Part shown: piece by piece, positions 1 to 9,673 of the stretch
Layout of the letters: each line of letters begins with the position of its first letter
How positions within the stretch are numbered: position 1 is the stretch's first letter
NCBI RefSeq assembly: GCF_018802605.1
Contig: NZ_CP069161.1
Span: forward strand, 1,364,001-1,428,000
Source: Paludibacterium paludis
GTDB lineage: Bacteria > Pseudomonadota > Gammaproteobacteria > Burkholderiales > Chromobacteriaceae
Length of the DNA stretch: 64,000 bases
Reading direction: 5' to 3'
Translations under genes and position numbers: made by a program
Notes under the pieces: generated by a model
Database searches by the model: none
Told to the model about the DNA's origin: nothing
Seen by the model: the letters and a program-made list of their open reading frames with translations, nothing else

Positions 1-54
1 CTGAGCCTGCTCGTGTCCCGCTAGCCGTCTATTCCGGCTTTCGCCACCCGGCGC

Positions 55-77
55 AATGGCCCCTTCGCGGGGCCATT
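55..77 (+). terminator. Hairpin terminator of the gene upstream of the window
   Basis: A 9-bp perfect stem (55-63 with 69-77) encloses a 5-base loop, TTCGC, and a short T-containing tail follows. It lies 30 bases after an in-frame TAG at 22-24 that may end a gene starting outside the window (leuB would be the usual neighbour, but too little is visible to say). The rest of 1-303 shows no supported coding region. Confidence 0.6.
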
Positions 78-303
78 GTCATTTGCGCCTGCCTGGGGTT
101 GACACCGCCGACTTTGCCGGCGCTGTCGCCGCCAAAAACCTCGTCCGGGACGGTAATTGTGCGTATCGCTCCGGTATCGGAGGCCTCCCCGGGTGCATTG
201 TTGGCGAACAGCGCCTAAAATACCGCCATCGCGACTGCTGCCAGTCGACAATGTTATTGCTTCGGGGCGTCGCGGACGCCCCGTGCCCGTTACAGGAAAC
301 GCC

Positions 304-1317
304 ATGTCCAGAATGATCCCCGTCGCCGTTGTCGGCGCGACCGGCCTTGTCGGCCAAGCCGTCCTCGATTTGCTGGCCGAGCGCCAGTTTCCCGCCAGCC
401 GTGTGTTCGCCGTCGATGCCGGCGAGCAGGACGGTCAGACCGTGTCGTTCGGCAATATCGAACTGGATGTCCACGATGTCGAGGACTTCGCGTTCGATCA
501 GGTGCGTCTGGCGATTTTCGTGGCGGGCGCAGATGTGTCGCGCCGCTTCGTGCCCGAGGCGGGCAAGGCGGGCGTCGCCGTGATCGACTTTTCCGGGGCA
601 TACCGCCTGGACGGTGATATTCCGCTGATCGTTCCGGAGGTCAACGGCGATACGCTGGCCGACTGGGAAAGCCTGTCGCTGGTGTCCCTGCCCAACTGCA
701 CCGTCGCGCCGCTGGCGCGCGCCCTCAAGGCGCTGGAAGCCCACGGGCTTTCACGCATCACCGTGTCCACCTACCAATCGGTGTCCGGCTCCGGACAGGC
801 CGCCATGGAAGAACTGGCCAACCAGACGACGGCCCTGTTCAACCAGCGGGAGTCCGATGTCGCGGTCTACCCCAAGCGCATCGCCTTCAATCTGCTGCCC
901 GCGATTGGCGCGATCGGCGAGGACGGCGTCTCCGACGAGGAGCGTTCGCTGATGCTCGAATTGCCGCGCTTGCTCGGGCGGACCGATCTGATCATCGAGG
1001 CGATGTGCGTGCGCGTGCCGGTTTTCTTCGGGCATGCCTGGTCCGTGCATGTCGAAACCGCTACGCCGCCCGATGCGGATCGTGCCCGCAAGCTGTTCGC
1101 GGCCGTCGGTTTGCATGTGGTCGATGAGCCGTCCCGCGAAGACGGGTTCGCCACGCCCATGGAGGTGGCCGGCAGCGAGGACGTGTGGGTGAGCCGGGTG
1201 CGCGCCACACCCCGCGGACTGGCGTTCTGGGTCGTGGCGGACAATGTCCGCGCCGGCGCCGCCCGCAATGCGGTGCGTGTTGCCGAAAGGCTGCTGGCGG
1301 ACGGCAGGCTGGACTGA
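304..1317 (+). CDS. asd: Aspartate-semialdehyde dehydrogenase family protein (Usg/Asd type)
   Basis: 337 residues. The likely reaction is NADPH-dependent reduction of aspartyl phosphate to aspartate semialdehyde, the branch point for Lys, Met and Thr. An N-terminal Rossmann motif (GATGLVG, residues 11-17) is followed by the active-site motif LPNCT with Cys132, then TYQSVSGSG and a late RVPVFFGH with His244, which are the catalytic positions of the B. subtilis-type Asd. The ATG at 304 was chosen because an AGGAAAC Shine-Dalgarno precedes it and homologues begin a few residues before the Rossmann strand; a longer frame from 157 lacks such support. In gammaproteobacteria the gene beside fimV is often the Usg paralogue with a degenerate Cys. 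Here the Cys is kept, so it may be active. It lies 72 bases upstream of fimV. Confidence 0.88.
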   Translation: MSRMIPVAVVGATGLVGQAVLDLLAERQFPASRVFAVDAGEQDGQTVSFGNIELDVHDVEDFAFDQVRLAIFVAGADVSRRFVPEAGKAGVAVIDFSGAYRLDGDIPLIVPEVNGDTLADWESLSLVSLPNCTVAPLARALKALEAHGLSRITVSTYQSVSGSGQAAMEELANQTTALFNQRESDVAVYPKRIAFNLLPAIGAIGEDGVSDEERSLMLELPRLLGRTDLIIEAMCVRVPVFFGHAWSVHVETATPPDADRARKLFAAVGLHVVDEPSREDGFATPMEVAGSEDVWVSRVRATPRGLAFWVVADNVRAGAARNAVRVAERLLADGRLD

Positions 1318-1389
1318 CCCTGCCGCGGTTGTGGCCAAAATTCGTTGCCAGGCCTAAGATGGCAAAAAAATCTATCCGGAAGGTGGAAT

Positions 1390-3546
1390 GTGAGTAAACG
1401 GGCCAACACGATTCGGACTTTTCTTGCCGCCGGCATGGTGGCGTTGTCGCTGCCGGCCTGGGCCGGTCTGGGGAGGGTCAGCGTGCTGTCCCGTCTCGGG
1501 GAACCCTTCCGCGCCGAGATCGCCCTGACGGGTATTTCCTCCGCGGATCTGGACGGCGCGCGCGTGGGTCTCGCCGATGCGGCCACTTTCCGGGACATGA
1601 ACGTCGATCTCACTCCGGACGTGTCCGCTCTGCAGTTCTCTTTGCGCAAGACGCGGGATGGCGCCATGATCCATATCGCGTCGCGTCGCGCGATCAGCGA
1701 ACCCTATCTGAGGTTCGTGGTGTCGGCGCGTCTGGCCTCGGGCACCGAGCACCGGGAGTACACCGTGCTGCTCGATCCGGCCGGTTACGCGGTGCCCGGC
1801 ATCGGGCAGATCACCCAGGACATGCCCGACTACTCCGACACGGATCAGGCTTCGCGCTACACCCGCCGTCCGGCCAACGCCGCGCGCAAGAGCGCGGCCG
1901 CTGCCCGGTCCGCCGGACGCGGGCCCGGCCCGCACACCGCGAAGGGCGTGGCGGCATCGGCCGCGTCGGCGGCCAGGGACGTGACGGCCCAGCCCGGCGA
2001 TTCGTTGCGAACCCTGGCGCTCAGGGTCAAGCCCGCGCGTGCGACGCTGGCCCAGACCATGGCGGCGATTTTCGCGGCCAATCCTTCCGCGTTCGTCAAT
2101 GGCGACGCCAATGCGCTCAAGCCGGGCAGCACGCTGCGCATTCCCCCGGTCGCCGAGATGCTCGCGCTGTCACCGGAAAATGCCGAACGCCGCCTGAACG
2201 CCGGCGCCGAAAAACCGAAGATCGATCCTTCCAGCCCGCATGCCGCGGAAGGCGCGCCCAAACCGGCCGGCTCCCCGCCGGCCCGGGAGGCCGCACCGGC
2301 CAATCCGGCGCATGAAGCCTCTCAGCCCAACGCTGCCGAACCGGCCCATGCCGGGGCCGAGGCGTCGGCCGGCGCCGCCCAGATCGAGGCGCTGCGCGAT
2401 GAAGTCGCGAAACGCGATGCCTCGCTCGGTGCCGCCCAGTTGCAGATCCGCGCGCTGGAGCGGCGTCTCGGTTCGATGCAGAAGCAGGCCAGCGCCGCCG
2501 CGGCGAGCGCCGCCCTGGCCGAAAAGGGCGCGGGCGGCTGGCGACGCTATTGGCCTCTCGTTGCCAGCGGCGCCGCCGGTTTTCTGGCGCTGGCCGGCTT
2601 TGCCGTCCTGCTCCTGAGGCGGCGCAAGAAGGACGGGGCGGGGAAGTCCGAATCCTCCGCTCCTGATGCGCCCCCCGGCGCCCCTGTGGCCGGTCCGGCC
2701 ATGGCCGGCTCCGCCGCCGCGCCCGCGGCGGGTGCGGATGTCGATCCCCTGGCCGAAGCGGAGGTGTATCTGAGCTACGGCCGGGATACGCAAGCCGAAG
2801 AGATTCTGCGCGCGGCGCTGGCCAAGGATCCCTCGCGCCATGATGTTCGCATGAAGCTTCTGGAGATTTATCATCAAAACCATGACACCCCACTGTTCGC
2901 GCTGCACGCCCGGGAAATCCAGAAGGCCTTCGAGGGCCAGGGGCCGCTGTGGGGGCGTGTCGTGGTCATGGGCAAGGCTATCGACCCGGACAATCCCTTG
3001 TACGGCTCGGCCGAAGCCATGCCGCTTGACGAGCTCGAGGCCCGGCTGATGACGGAGGAGGAGGTGCCGGCCGCGGCCGTGACGGCGGCTCCGCCCGCGG
3101 CGGGGGACGCGCTCGACTTCGACCTGGATGTCGGGCTTGCCGAAGGCGATACGCCGGCCGCCGACGCGCCGGCCAAGGACGGAAACCTGCTGGACTTCGA
3201 TTTTTCCATGGAGACCCCCGAGCCGGTGTCCGATGCGGGCGAGCCGCCGGCTGTGGCGGCGACAGCGGCCGCGGCGGCCGACGAACCGTCCAGGGACGAC
3301 GATCCGTTCGCCGGACTCTACGCGCAGAACGAGACCGTCGCCGCGACCGAACCGGCCGGCGAGGACGCGATCCCGGCGACCTCTCTGGAGAACGATCCGC
3401 AGGCGGCCAAGCTGGATCTTGCGCGTGTTTACATGGACATGGGCGACAACGAAGGCGCCCGTGAAGTGCTGACGGAAATGCTGCCTGAAGCAACCTCGCT
3501 GATGAAAACCGAAGTCGAGGCTCTGCTCGAGCGTATTGGCCAATGA
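1390..3546 (+). CDS. fimV: FimV family pilus assembly / polar hub protein
   Basis: 718 residues, with a GTG start at 1390 behind GGAAGGTGG; an in-frame ATG further upstream would add 15 residues before the signal peptide. The order is a signal peptide (cleavage near SLPAWA), the conserved FimV N-terminal domain (about residues 26-130), a LysM peptidoglycan-binding domain (about 197-252), an Ala/Pro-rich linker, a short coiled coil (about 331-363), one transmembrane segment (about 388-410), a long acidic cytoplasmic region, and the C-terminal FimV/TPR-like domain (KLDLARVYMDMGDNEGARE). The family organises type IV pili and polar signalling by anchoring in the inner membrane and binding peptidoglycan. 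It overlaps the next fimV-like gene by 4 bases, so the two are probably translationally coupled. Confidence 0.93.
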   Translation: MSKRANTIRTFLAAGMVALSLPAWAGLGRVSVLSRLGEPFRAEIALTGISSADLDGARVGLADAATFRDMNVDLTPDVSALQFSLRKTRDGAMIHIASRRAISEPYLRFVVSARLASGTEHREYTVLLDPAGYAVPGIGQITQDMPDYSDTDQASRYTRRPANAARKSAAAARSAGRGPGPHTAKGVAASAASAARDVTAQPGDSLRTLALRVKPARATLAQTMAAIFAANPSAFVNGDANALKPGSTLRIPPVAEMLALSPENAERRLNAGAEKPKIDPSSPHAAEGAPKPAGSPPAREAAPANPAHEASQPNAAEPAHAGAEASAGAAQIEALRDEVAKRDASLGAAQLQIRALERRLGSMQKQASAAAASAALAEKGAGGWRRYWPLVASGAAGFLALAGFAVLLLRRRKKDGAGKSESSAPDAPPGAPVAGPAMAGSAAAPAAGADVDPLAEAEVYLSYGRDTQAEEILRAALAKDPSRHDVRMKLLEIYHQNHDTPLFALHAREIQKAFEGQGPLWGRVVVMGKAIDPDNPLYGSAEAMPLDELEARLMTEEEVPAAAVTAAPPAAGDALDFDLDVGLAEGDTPAADAPAKDGNLLDFDFSMETPEPVSDAGEPPAVAATAAAAADEPSRDDDPFAGLYAQNETVAATEPAGEDAIPATSLENDPQAAKLDLARVYMDMGDNEGAREVLTEMLPEATSLMKTEVEALLERIGQ

Positions 3547-5186
3547 AACGGAATTTTGAACCGGCCCGCCATGCCGCGTCCCTGATGCTGCTCGCGGCGT
3601 TCGGCGCCATGCCGGGCGCGGCGTGCGCAGGTCTCGGCGCGATCCGCGTCGACTCGGCCGCCGGCCAGCCCTTCGAAGCCGATATTCCCCTGGTCGACGA
3701 GACCCTGCCGGACGATGCCGCGGTAACGCTCGCCGACCGCAACCGGTATGCGCTGATTTCTCCTTACAGTCCCTCGGCGGGCAAGCTGGCGTTCACCCTG
3801 CTGCGCCGCGCCGACGGTTCCGTGAGCGGCGTCAGGATCCGCGGCCCGGCGGCGTTCGACGAGGATCTCTTGCGCTTCGCCGTCGAGGTGAGCTGGTCGG
3901 CCGGACGCCTGGTGCGCGAGTTCGAGGTCGATTACCGCCGCGACGGTCCGCGCCGTTCGCCGTCCCGTGACGAGCCGGCCAAAAAAGCGCTGCCGCCGGC
4001 GCAAAAGAATCCCTGGCTCGGCAACCTGGTGCTGGGCGGAATGCGCGTCCTTTCCCGGCCGGGCGAGCCGTTTCTCGCCGATATCGAACTGGCCGGCACA
4101 GCGCTTGCCGGCGCGGCCGGGCAGGCCGAGTTGATGGTCGTGCCCGAGCTGGATGGCGGTGCCCTGGCTCGGGAACTGGCCGCGCGCGTCGCCGGAATGT
4201 CGGTTGAAAGGCTGCCGGCCGATGGCGCGCGGCTGCGTTGGCGGATCCGTTCGGAGATGGCGCTGGATGCGCCGGTGCTGGCCTTCCGTCTCGAAGCCCG
4301 GGTGGGCCGGCATGCGGTGACGCGCCGCTATACCCTGCTGCGCACGCGTGACGCCTGGGTCATGTCCGGCGAGGGGGGGCTGCGCTACCGGGTTCGTACC
4401 GGCGATACGCTTTCCTCGATCGCGGCGCGGCTGACCGGCGCGGCGCGCGGCGTCTCCATGGCGAAGCTTGTGGCCGACAATCCGGGTGCCTTCGTCGATG
4501 GCGATCCCGACCGGCTCAAGGCCGGCGCGCTGCTGCGTTACCCGGCATCCTGGGGAGCGGCCGGGAGCGAAGCAACACGAGCCGCTCCCTCGCCGCAGCC
4601 CGCCGCCGTGCCGGACCGCGCGGCCCCTGCGAAGAAGTCCGTCGCGGATCCCGAAGCCGAGCGCCTGAAAGCCAGGCTCGCCGGCCAGGAGGCGTTGTTG
4701 CGCGAAGCCCAGGCGCGTTCCGCCGCGCTCGAAGCGCGCATGCGCGACCTGGCTGCCCGTGAACGGCGCGCTGCCCGGCCCGAGGCGCGCGAGTCCGGGC
4801 AGGTCGCGCCGTCGTCCGATCCGGCATCCCTGCTGCTGTATGGAGCGGCCGGCGCCGCGGCGCTGGCCGGAGGCGCCGCGCTGGTGCGCCGCAGCCAGCC
4901 CAAACGGGACAAGGGGCGAGGCGAACCTCCTCCGGCTCATCCTGGTGCGTTGCCGGACAGTCCTGAGGACGCCGCCGCCGCGATCTCGCCGCAGGACATT
5001 CTTCGCCCGGAAATGCCGTTGCAGGTCGAAGGCTTTTTGCCGGATGAATTCGAATTGCCGTCAGCGAAGGAGGAAGGGCCGGGGACCTTGCCGGACAAGC
5101 AGGCGCTCGCCCGCTTGTATCTGGAAATGGGCGACTTCGAGGCGGCGCGCGCGTTGCTCGGGACCGCGCCGCCTCGCTCGCGTTGA
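3543..5186 (+). CDS. Second FimV-like protein with duplicated N-terminal domain
   Basis: 547 residues, starting in an ATGA overlap with fimV. It has a signal peptide (about 1-29), a FimV N-terminal domain (about 30-131), a second diverged copy of that domain (about 158-268, compare GAIRVDSAAGQPFEADI with GMRVLSRPGEPFLADI), a LysM module (about 281-333, YRVRTGDTLSSIAARL), a coiled coil (about 370-410), one transmembrane helix (about 427-448) and a short C-terminal FimV motif (ALARLYLEMGDFEAARALL). The architecture is that of FimV with a much shorter cytoplasmic region. It is most likely an inner-membrane, peptidoglycan-binding partner or paralogue of FimV. Specific function is unknown. Confidence 0.85.
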   Translation: MKRNFEPARHAASLMLLAAFGAMPGAACAGLGAIRVDSAAGQPFEADIPLVDETLPDDAAVTLADRNRYALISPYSPSAGKLAFTLLRRADGSVSGVRIRGPAAFDEDLLRFAVEVSWSAGRLVREFEVDYRRDGPRRSPSRDEPAKKALPPAQKNPWLGNLVLGGMRVLSRPGEPFLADIELAGTALAGAAGQAELMVVPELDGGALARELAARVAGMSVERLPADGARLRWRIRSEMALDAPVLAFRLEARVGRHAVTRRYTLLRTRDAWVMSGEGGLRYRVRTGDTLSSIAARLTGAARGVSMAKLVADNPGAFVDGDPDRLKAGALLRYPASWGAAGSEATRAAPSPQPAAVPDRAAPAKKSVADPEAERLKARLAGQEALLREAQARSAALEARMRDLAARERRAARPEARESGQVAPSSDPASLLLYGAAGAAALAGGAALVRRSQPKRDKGRGEPPPAHPGALPDSPEDAAAAISPQDILRPEMPLQVEGFLPDEFELPSAKEEGPGTLPDKQALARLYLEMGDFEAARALLGTAPPRSR

Positions 5187-5240
5187 CTCCCGCGAACGTC
5201 CCGATTCTGATAGAGTGGGGGCTTTACCGCAGGGGTCGGG

Positions 5241-6029
5241 ATGAGAATTGCGCTCGGCGTGGAATACGATGGCCGCGCCTTCGCCGGCTGGCAGACCCAG
5301 CCTCATGGCAATACCGTGCAGGATGCGCTCGAGCGGGCCATCGCGTCCGTCGCGGGCGAGACCGTCGGAACGGTGGCGGCCGGACGCACGGATGCGGGCG
5401 TGCATGCCCTGATGCAGGTGACGCACTTCGACACCGCGGCCAACCGGCCGCTGACCGCGTGGGTGAGGGGCGTCAACGCCTTCTTGCCGCAAGGGGTCGC
5501 CGTGCTGTGGGCCCGCGAAGTGGAAGACACGTTTCATGCGCGTTTCAGCGCGTTTTCCCGTTCGTACAGTTATTTTCTGCTGACCCATCCGGTGCGTCCG
5601 GCGATGCTGTCCGGCAAGATCGGCTGGTATCACCAGCCGCTCGATGTGGCGGCGATGCGCGATGCCGCGCGCGTACTGACCGGCCGGCATGACTTTTCCA
5701 GTTTCCGCGCCGCCGAATGCCAAGCCCGCTCGCCGGTCAAGAATCTGGAGCGCCTGTCCATCAGCGAAGAGGCCGGGGTGCTGCGTTTCGATCTGTGCGC
5801 TGATGCCTTTTTGCATCACATGGTGCGCAATATCGTCGGCGCGCTCCTTTACGTCGGCAAGGGCGCTCTGAATAGCGCCGATCTTGCCGCCTTGCTCGCC
5901 GCGCGGGACCGGACCCGGGCTCCGCCGACCTTCATGCCGGACGGCCTGTATCTGACCGGTGTCGGCTATCCGCAAGAGTATGCCTTGCCCGCGTCGGCGG
6001 ACCCGGGCAGACTCATGCTATGGAGATAG
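5241..6029 (+). CDS. truA: tRNA pseudouridine(38-40) synthase TruA
   Basis: 262 residues, the usual family length. It isomerises uridines 38-40 of the tRNA anticodon arm. The catalytic motif GRTDAGVHA carries Asp51. Further family signatures are the N-terminal [26 protein letters not shown], and the C-terminal [11 protein letters not shown]. It sits in the conserved fimV-truA-trpF order, and its stop lies 2 bases before the trpF start, whose Shine-Dalgarno is inside the truA end. Confidence 0.97.
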   Translation: MRIALGVEYDGRAFAGWQTQPHGNTVQDALERAIASVAGETVGTVAAGRTDAGVHALMQVTHFDTAANRPLTAWVRGVNAFLPQGVAVLWAREVEDTFHARFSAFSRSYSYFLLTHPVRPAMLSGKIGWYHQPLDVAAMRDAARVLTGRHDFSSFRAAECQARSPVKNLERLSISEEAGVLRFDLCADAFLHHMVRNIVGALLYVGKGALNSADLAALLAARDRTRAPPTFMPDGLYLTGVGYPQEYALPASADPGRLMLWR

Positions 6030-6031
6030 CC

Positions 6032-6649
6032 ATGACACCCAGAATCAAAATATGCGGCATAACGCGCGAAGAGGATGCGCGCGCGGCCGCCGCGCTTGGC
6101 GCCGACGCCATCGGGCTGGTGTTCTACGCGAAAAGTCCGCGCGCGGTATCGATCGAGACGGCGCGCCGTCTGGTGGCGGCGCTGCCGCCTTTCATGACCG
6201 TGGTCGCGCTGTTTGTCGATCCCGCCCCGGAAGAGGTGCGGGCAGTGATCGCCGCCGTCCCCGTGGACGTGCTGCAGTTTCACGGCGACGAATCCCCCGA
6301 GTTCTGCCGCGCGTTCGAACGTCCGTATCTCAAGGCGGTGCGGGTGCGGCCCGGAATCGACGTGGCGGCGCTGGCCGGCCGTTATCCGGATGCCCGCGGC
6401 ATTCTGTGCGATGCTTTCGTCGAGGGCGCGCATGGCGGCACCGGAACGACCTTCGACTGGTCGCTGTTGCCCGACGCGCTGCCCTTGCCCCTGATCCTGT
6501 CGGGAGGTCTGGACGAGCGCAACGTCGGGCCGGCCGTGAAGGCATTGCGGCCGGCCGCCGTGGATGTCTCCAGCGGTGTGGAGTCGGCCAAGGGAATCAA
6601 GGATGCTGCCAGGATGGCAGCTTTTATTACAGGAGTCAGGCATGCATGA
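6032..6649 (+). CDS. trpF: Phosphoribosylanthranilate isomerase TrpF
   Basis: 205 residues. It catalyses the Amadori rearrangement of phosphoribosylanthranilate in tryptophan synthesis. The N-terminal KICG motif carries the general-base cysteine, and FDWSLL and LILSGGL are the usual phosphate-binding and C-terminal barrel signatures. The ATG at 6032 follows GGAGATAG; an in-frame ATG at 6020 inside truA would add four residues and has no better ribosome site. The gene overlaps trpB by 8 bases. It is a stand-alone TrpF, not fused to TrpC. Confidence 0.95.
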   Translation: MTPRIKICGITREEDARAAAALGADAIGLVFYAKSPRAVSIETARRLVAALPPFMTVVALFVDPAPEEVRAVIAAVPVDVLQFHGDESPEFCRAFERPYLKAVRVRPGIDVAALAGRYPDARGILCDAFVEGAHGGTGTTFDWSLLPDALPLPLILSGGLDERNVGPAVKALRPAAVDVSSGVESAKGIKDAARMAAFITGVRHA

Positions 6650-7841
6650 GTATGGTCTTCCCGATGCCCGGGGGCATTTCGGCCCTTATGGAGGCGTTTT
6701 CGTCGCCGAAACGCTGATGGCGGCGCTTGAAGAACTGAAGGCGGAATACGCCCTCGCCGCGAAAGACGACGCGTTCTGGCGTGAATACCGCCACGAACTC
6801 GCGCATTTCGTCGGCCGGCCGTCCCCGCTCTACCATGCGCGCCGATGGTCGGACTCCCTGGGCGGAGCGCAGATTTACTTCAAGCGGGAAGACCTCAATC
6901 ATACCGGTGCCCACAAGGTCAACAACACCATCGGCCAGGCGCTGCTCGCCCGCCGCATGGGCAAAAAGCGCGTGATCGCCGAAACCGGCGCGGGACAGCA
7001 TGGTGTCGCCAGCGCCACGGTGGCGGCCCGCTACGGCATGGAATGCGTGGTCTACATGGGATCCGAGGATATCAAGCGCCAGGCCCCGAACGTGTACCGC
7101 ATGAAACTGCTGGGCGCCACGGTGGTGCCGGTGGATTCCGGCTCCCGCACCCTGAAGGACGCCCTGAACGAAGCGATGCGCGACTGGGTGGCGAATGTCG
7201 ATTCGACGTTCTACATTCTCGGCACCGCCGCCGGCCCGCATCCGTATCCGATGATGGTGCGCGATTTCCAGAAAATCATCGGCACCGAGTCGATCGAACA
7301 GATGCGGGACATGACCGGCCGTCAACCGGACGTGGTGGTCGCCTGCGTGGGGGGCGGATCCAACGCCATCGGAATGTTCTATCCGTACATCGGCGTGGAC
7401 GGCGTGCGTCTTGTCGGTGTGGAGGCCGGCGGAGACGGTGTCGCGACGGGCCGGCACGCCGCTCCCTTGTCGGCCGGACAGCCCGGCGTGCTGCACGGCT
7501 TCAAGAGCTACCTGATGCAGGATGCAAATGGCCAGGTGCTGGAAACACACTCGGTGTCCGCGGGATTGGACTATCCCGGCGTCGGCCCCGAGCACAGCTA
7601 CCTGAAGGATATCGGCCGCGCCGAGTACACCTCGATCAACGACGATGAGGCGCTCGCCGCCTTCCATGACTGTTGCCGCATGGAAGGCATCATTCCGGCG
7701 CTGGAATCCAGCCACGCGCTGGCCTGGGCCGCCAGGGAGGCGCGCCGACTGCCGTCCGACAAGATCATTCTGGTGAACTTGTCCGGCCGCGGCGACAAGG
7801 ACATCAACACCATTGCCGGCCTGTCCGGCATCACGCTGTGA
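6642..7841 (+). CDS. trpB: Tryptophan synthase beta chain
   Basis: 399 residues. This PLP enzyme condenses indole with serine to make tryptophan and forms the alpha2-beta2 complex with TrpA. The PLP lysine is Lys92 in [10 protein letters not shown], followed by the glycine-rich GGGSNA phosphate loop. The start at 6642 follows AGGAGTCAGG and lies inside the end of trpF (8-base overlap), which points to coupled translation. trpA begins 11 bases downstream. Confidence 0.98.
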   Translation: MHEYGLPDARGHFGPYGGVFVAETLMAALEELKAEYALAAKDDAFWREYRHELAHFVGRPSPLYHARRWSDSLGGAQIYFKREDLNHTGAHKVNNTIGQALLARRMGKKRVIAETGAGQHGVASATVAARYGMECVVYMGSEDIKRQAPNVYRMKLLGATVVPVDSGSRTLKDALNEAMRDWVANVDSTFYILGTAAGPHPYPMMVRDFQKIIGTESIEQMRDMTGRQPDVVVACVGGGSNAIGMFYPYIGVDGVRLVGVEAGGDGVATGRHAAPLSAGQPGVLHGFKSYLMQDANGQVLETHSVSAGLDYPGVGPEHSYLKDIGRAEYTSINDDEALAAFHDCCRMEGIIPALESSHALAWAAREARRLPSDKIILVNLSGRGDKDINTIAGLSGITL

Positions 7842-7851
7842 AGGAGCCGTC

Positions 7852-8640
7852 ATGAGCCGCATCGCTTCGTGTTTTGCCGCCCTGGCCGGCAAAAAGGCCC
7901 TGATTCCATTCATTACCGCCGGCGATCCCGATCCGGCGCTGACCGTGTCCCTGATGCACGCGCTGGTCGAGGGCGGCGCCGACATCATCGAACTGGGGGT
8001 GCCGTTTTCCGATCCGATGGCGGATGGCCCGGTCATCCAGCGCGCCTCCGAGCGCGCGTTGTCCAAAGGCGTCGGACTGAAGGACGTGCTGGACATGGTC
8101 GCGGCGTTCCGCGCCGACAACACGACCACGCCGGTTGTGCTGATGGGATACCTGAACCCCGTGCTGCGCATGGGGGAGCAGGCGTTTGCCGGGGCGGCGC
8201 GCGCCGCCGGTGTCGACGGTGTCCTGACCGTCGATTGTCCGCCGGAGGAGTCGGCGGGCCTGGGCCGGATCCTGACGGAGAACGGCATCGACCCGATCTA
8301 CCTTCTCGCGCCGACCACGCCGCCGGAACGAGTGGCGCTGATCGCCGAACTGGCGCGCGGATATGTGTATTATGTGTCGCTCAAGGGCGTGACCGGTGCC
8401 GGGAATCTGGACATCGACGATGTAAAGCGTAAAATTGCGGCCCTCAGAGAACGGATTTCGCTGCCGATCGGAGTGGGTTTCGGTATCCGCGATGCCGCCA
8501 CGGCGCGCGAAATCTCGGCGGCGGCCGACGCGATCGTCGTCGGCAGCCGGCTGGTACAGGAAATCGAGGCGGCTACGCATGAAACCGCCAAAGAGCGGTT
8601 AACCCGTCTGGTGGCCGAACTGAAGGTCGCCATCCTATAG
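7852..8640 (+). CDS. trpA: Tryptophan synthase alpha chain
   Basis: 262 residues. It cleaves indole-3-glycerol phosphate to indole, which passes through the tunnel to TrpB. The catalytic Glu47 and Asp58 are in [14 protein letters not shown], and the phosphate-binding GVGFGI and VVGSRLV motifs follow. An AAGGAG ribosome site overlaps the trpB stop. An intercistronic gap of about 90 bases with a small hairpin separates it from accD. Confidence 0.98.
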   Translation: MSRIASCFAALAGKKALIPFITAGDPDPALTVSLMHALVEGGADIIELGVPFSDPMADGPVIQRASERALSKGVGLKDVLDMVAAFRADNTTTPVVLMGYLNPVLRMGEQAFAGAARAAGVDGVLTVDCPPEESAGLGRILTENGIDPIYLLAPTTPPERVALIAELARGYVYYVSLKGVTGAGNLDIDDVKRKIAALRERISLPIGVGFGIRDAATAREISAAADAIVVGSRLVQEIEAATHETAKERLTRLVAELKVAIL

Positions 8641-8657
8641 AACAGACAAGGCGGGGA

Positions 8658-8674
8658 CGTGCCCGGACGGCACG
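8658..8674 (+). other. Small intercistronic hairpin between trpA and accD
   Basis: A 6-bp stem, CGTGCC with GGCACG, encloses a 5-base loop. No T-run follows, so it is not a convincing terminator. It could modulate RNA processing or readthrough into accD. Confidence 0.35.
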
Positions 8675-8732
8675 CTCCGGCCAGTGACCGACCCGGCGCT
8701 AGAGCGACCGGGACATGAATCAAGGAGTCAGC

Positions 8733-9602
8733 ATGAGCTGGTTGAACAAGCTCCTGCCGCCGAAGATCAAGCGCGATAGTCGCTCCGACAAGCCTTCCGC
8801 CGTACCGGAAGGCTTGTGGAGCAAGTGCTCGGCCTGCGAGGCAGTGCTGTATTACACCGACCTGGAGAGCAATCTGCAGGTTTGCCCGAAATGTAACCAT
8901 CATCATTCTCTGTCCGCCAGGGCGCGGATCGACATGCTGCTGGATGCCGAGGGCCGCTACGAGATCGGTTCCGAAGTCAAACCGGTCGATATTCTCAAAT
9001 TCAAGGACAGCAAACGCTATCCGGACCGCCTGCTCGCCGCGGAGGAACTCACCGGCGAAGACGACGCGCTCGTTGTCATGCAGGGCAGCATCCAGTCCTT
9101 GCCCGCGGTGGTCGCCGCGTTCGAGTTCCGCTTCATCGGCGGCTCGATGGGGTCGGTGGTGGGCGAGCGCTTCGTGCGCGGTGTCCGCGCGGCGGTCGAG
9201 GCGCGGGCGCCGTTCGTGTGCGTATCCGCCTCCGGCGGCGCGCGCATGCAGGAGGGCCTCAACTCCCTGATGCAGATGGCCAAGACCAGCGCGGCGCTGG
9301 ATCTGTTGACGCAGCAGCGTCTGCCGTTCATCTCCATTCTCACCGATCCGACCATGGGCGGCGTGTCCGCGTCCTTCGCGTTCCTCGGCGATGTGGTGAT
9401 TGGCGAACCCGGAGCGCTGATCGGTTTTGCCGGTCCGCGCGTGATCGAGCAGACCGTGCGGGAAACCTTGCCCGAAGGTTTCCAGCGTTCGGAGTTCCTG
9501 CTGGAGAAGGGCGCCATCGACATGATCGTCGACCGGCGCGAACTCAAGGTCCGAGTGGCCGAGCTCCTGGCGCTGCTGATGAAGGAACCCGCGCTGCACT
9601 GA
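8733..9602 (+). CDS. accD: Acetyl-CoA carboxylase carboxyltransferase subunit beta
   Basis: 289 residues. With AccA it transfers the carboxyl group from biotin to acetyl-CoA for fatty-acid synthesis. A four-cysteine zinc ribbon (Cys32, Cys35, Cys51, Cys54) precedes the crotonase-like carboxyltransferase domain, with motifs [11 protein letters not shown] and [13 protein letters not shown]. The start at 8733 follows AAGGAG; an ATG 18 bases upstream lies before the ribosome site. In many relatives folC follows accD. Here a terminator ends the unit and an accessory gene lies beyond. Confidence 0.97.
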   Translation: MSWLNKLLPPKIKRDSRSDKPSAVPEGLWSKCSACEAVLYYTDLESNLQVCPKCNHHHSLSARARIDMLLDAEGRYEIGSEVKPVDILKFKDSKRYPDRLLAAEELTGEDDALVVMQGSIQSLPAVVAAFEFRFIGGSMGSVVGERFVRGVRAAVEARAPFVCVSASGGARMQEGLNSLMQMAKTSAALDLLTQQRLPFISILTDPTMGGVSASFAFLGDVVIGEPGALIGFAGPRVIEQTVRETLPEGFQRSEFLLEKGAIDMIVDRRELKVRVAELLALLMKEPALH

Positions 9603-9624
9603 CGGCGACGGGGTGCGTAAATGC

Positions 9625-9654
9625 AAAACGGCGGGGCCAGGGCCTCGCCGTTTT
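9625..9654 (+). terminator. Intrinsic terminator after accD
   Basis: A strong stem, AAAACGGCG (9625-9633) with CGCCGTTTT (9646-9654), is extended by an inner GGGCC/GGCCT pair. The A-run on one side and T-run on the other make it effective in both directions. It separates accD from the convergent protease gene. Confidence 0.85.
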
Positions 9655-9673
9655 GTCGACCGCGGTTTTTCGG

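Noticed and set aside
1..24. Possible end of an upstream gene
   Set aside because: Seven codons and a TAG cannot be assigned. Only the following hairpin suggests a gene end.
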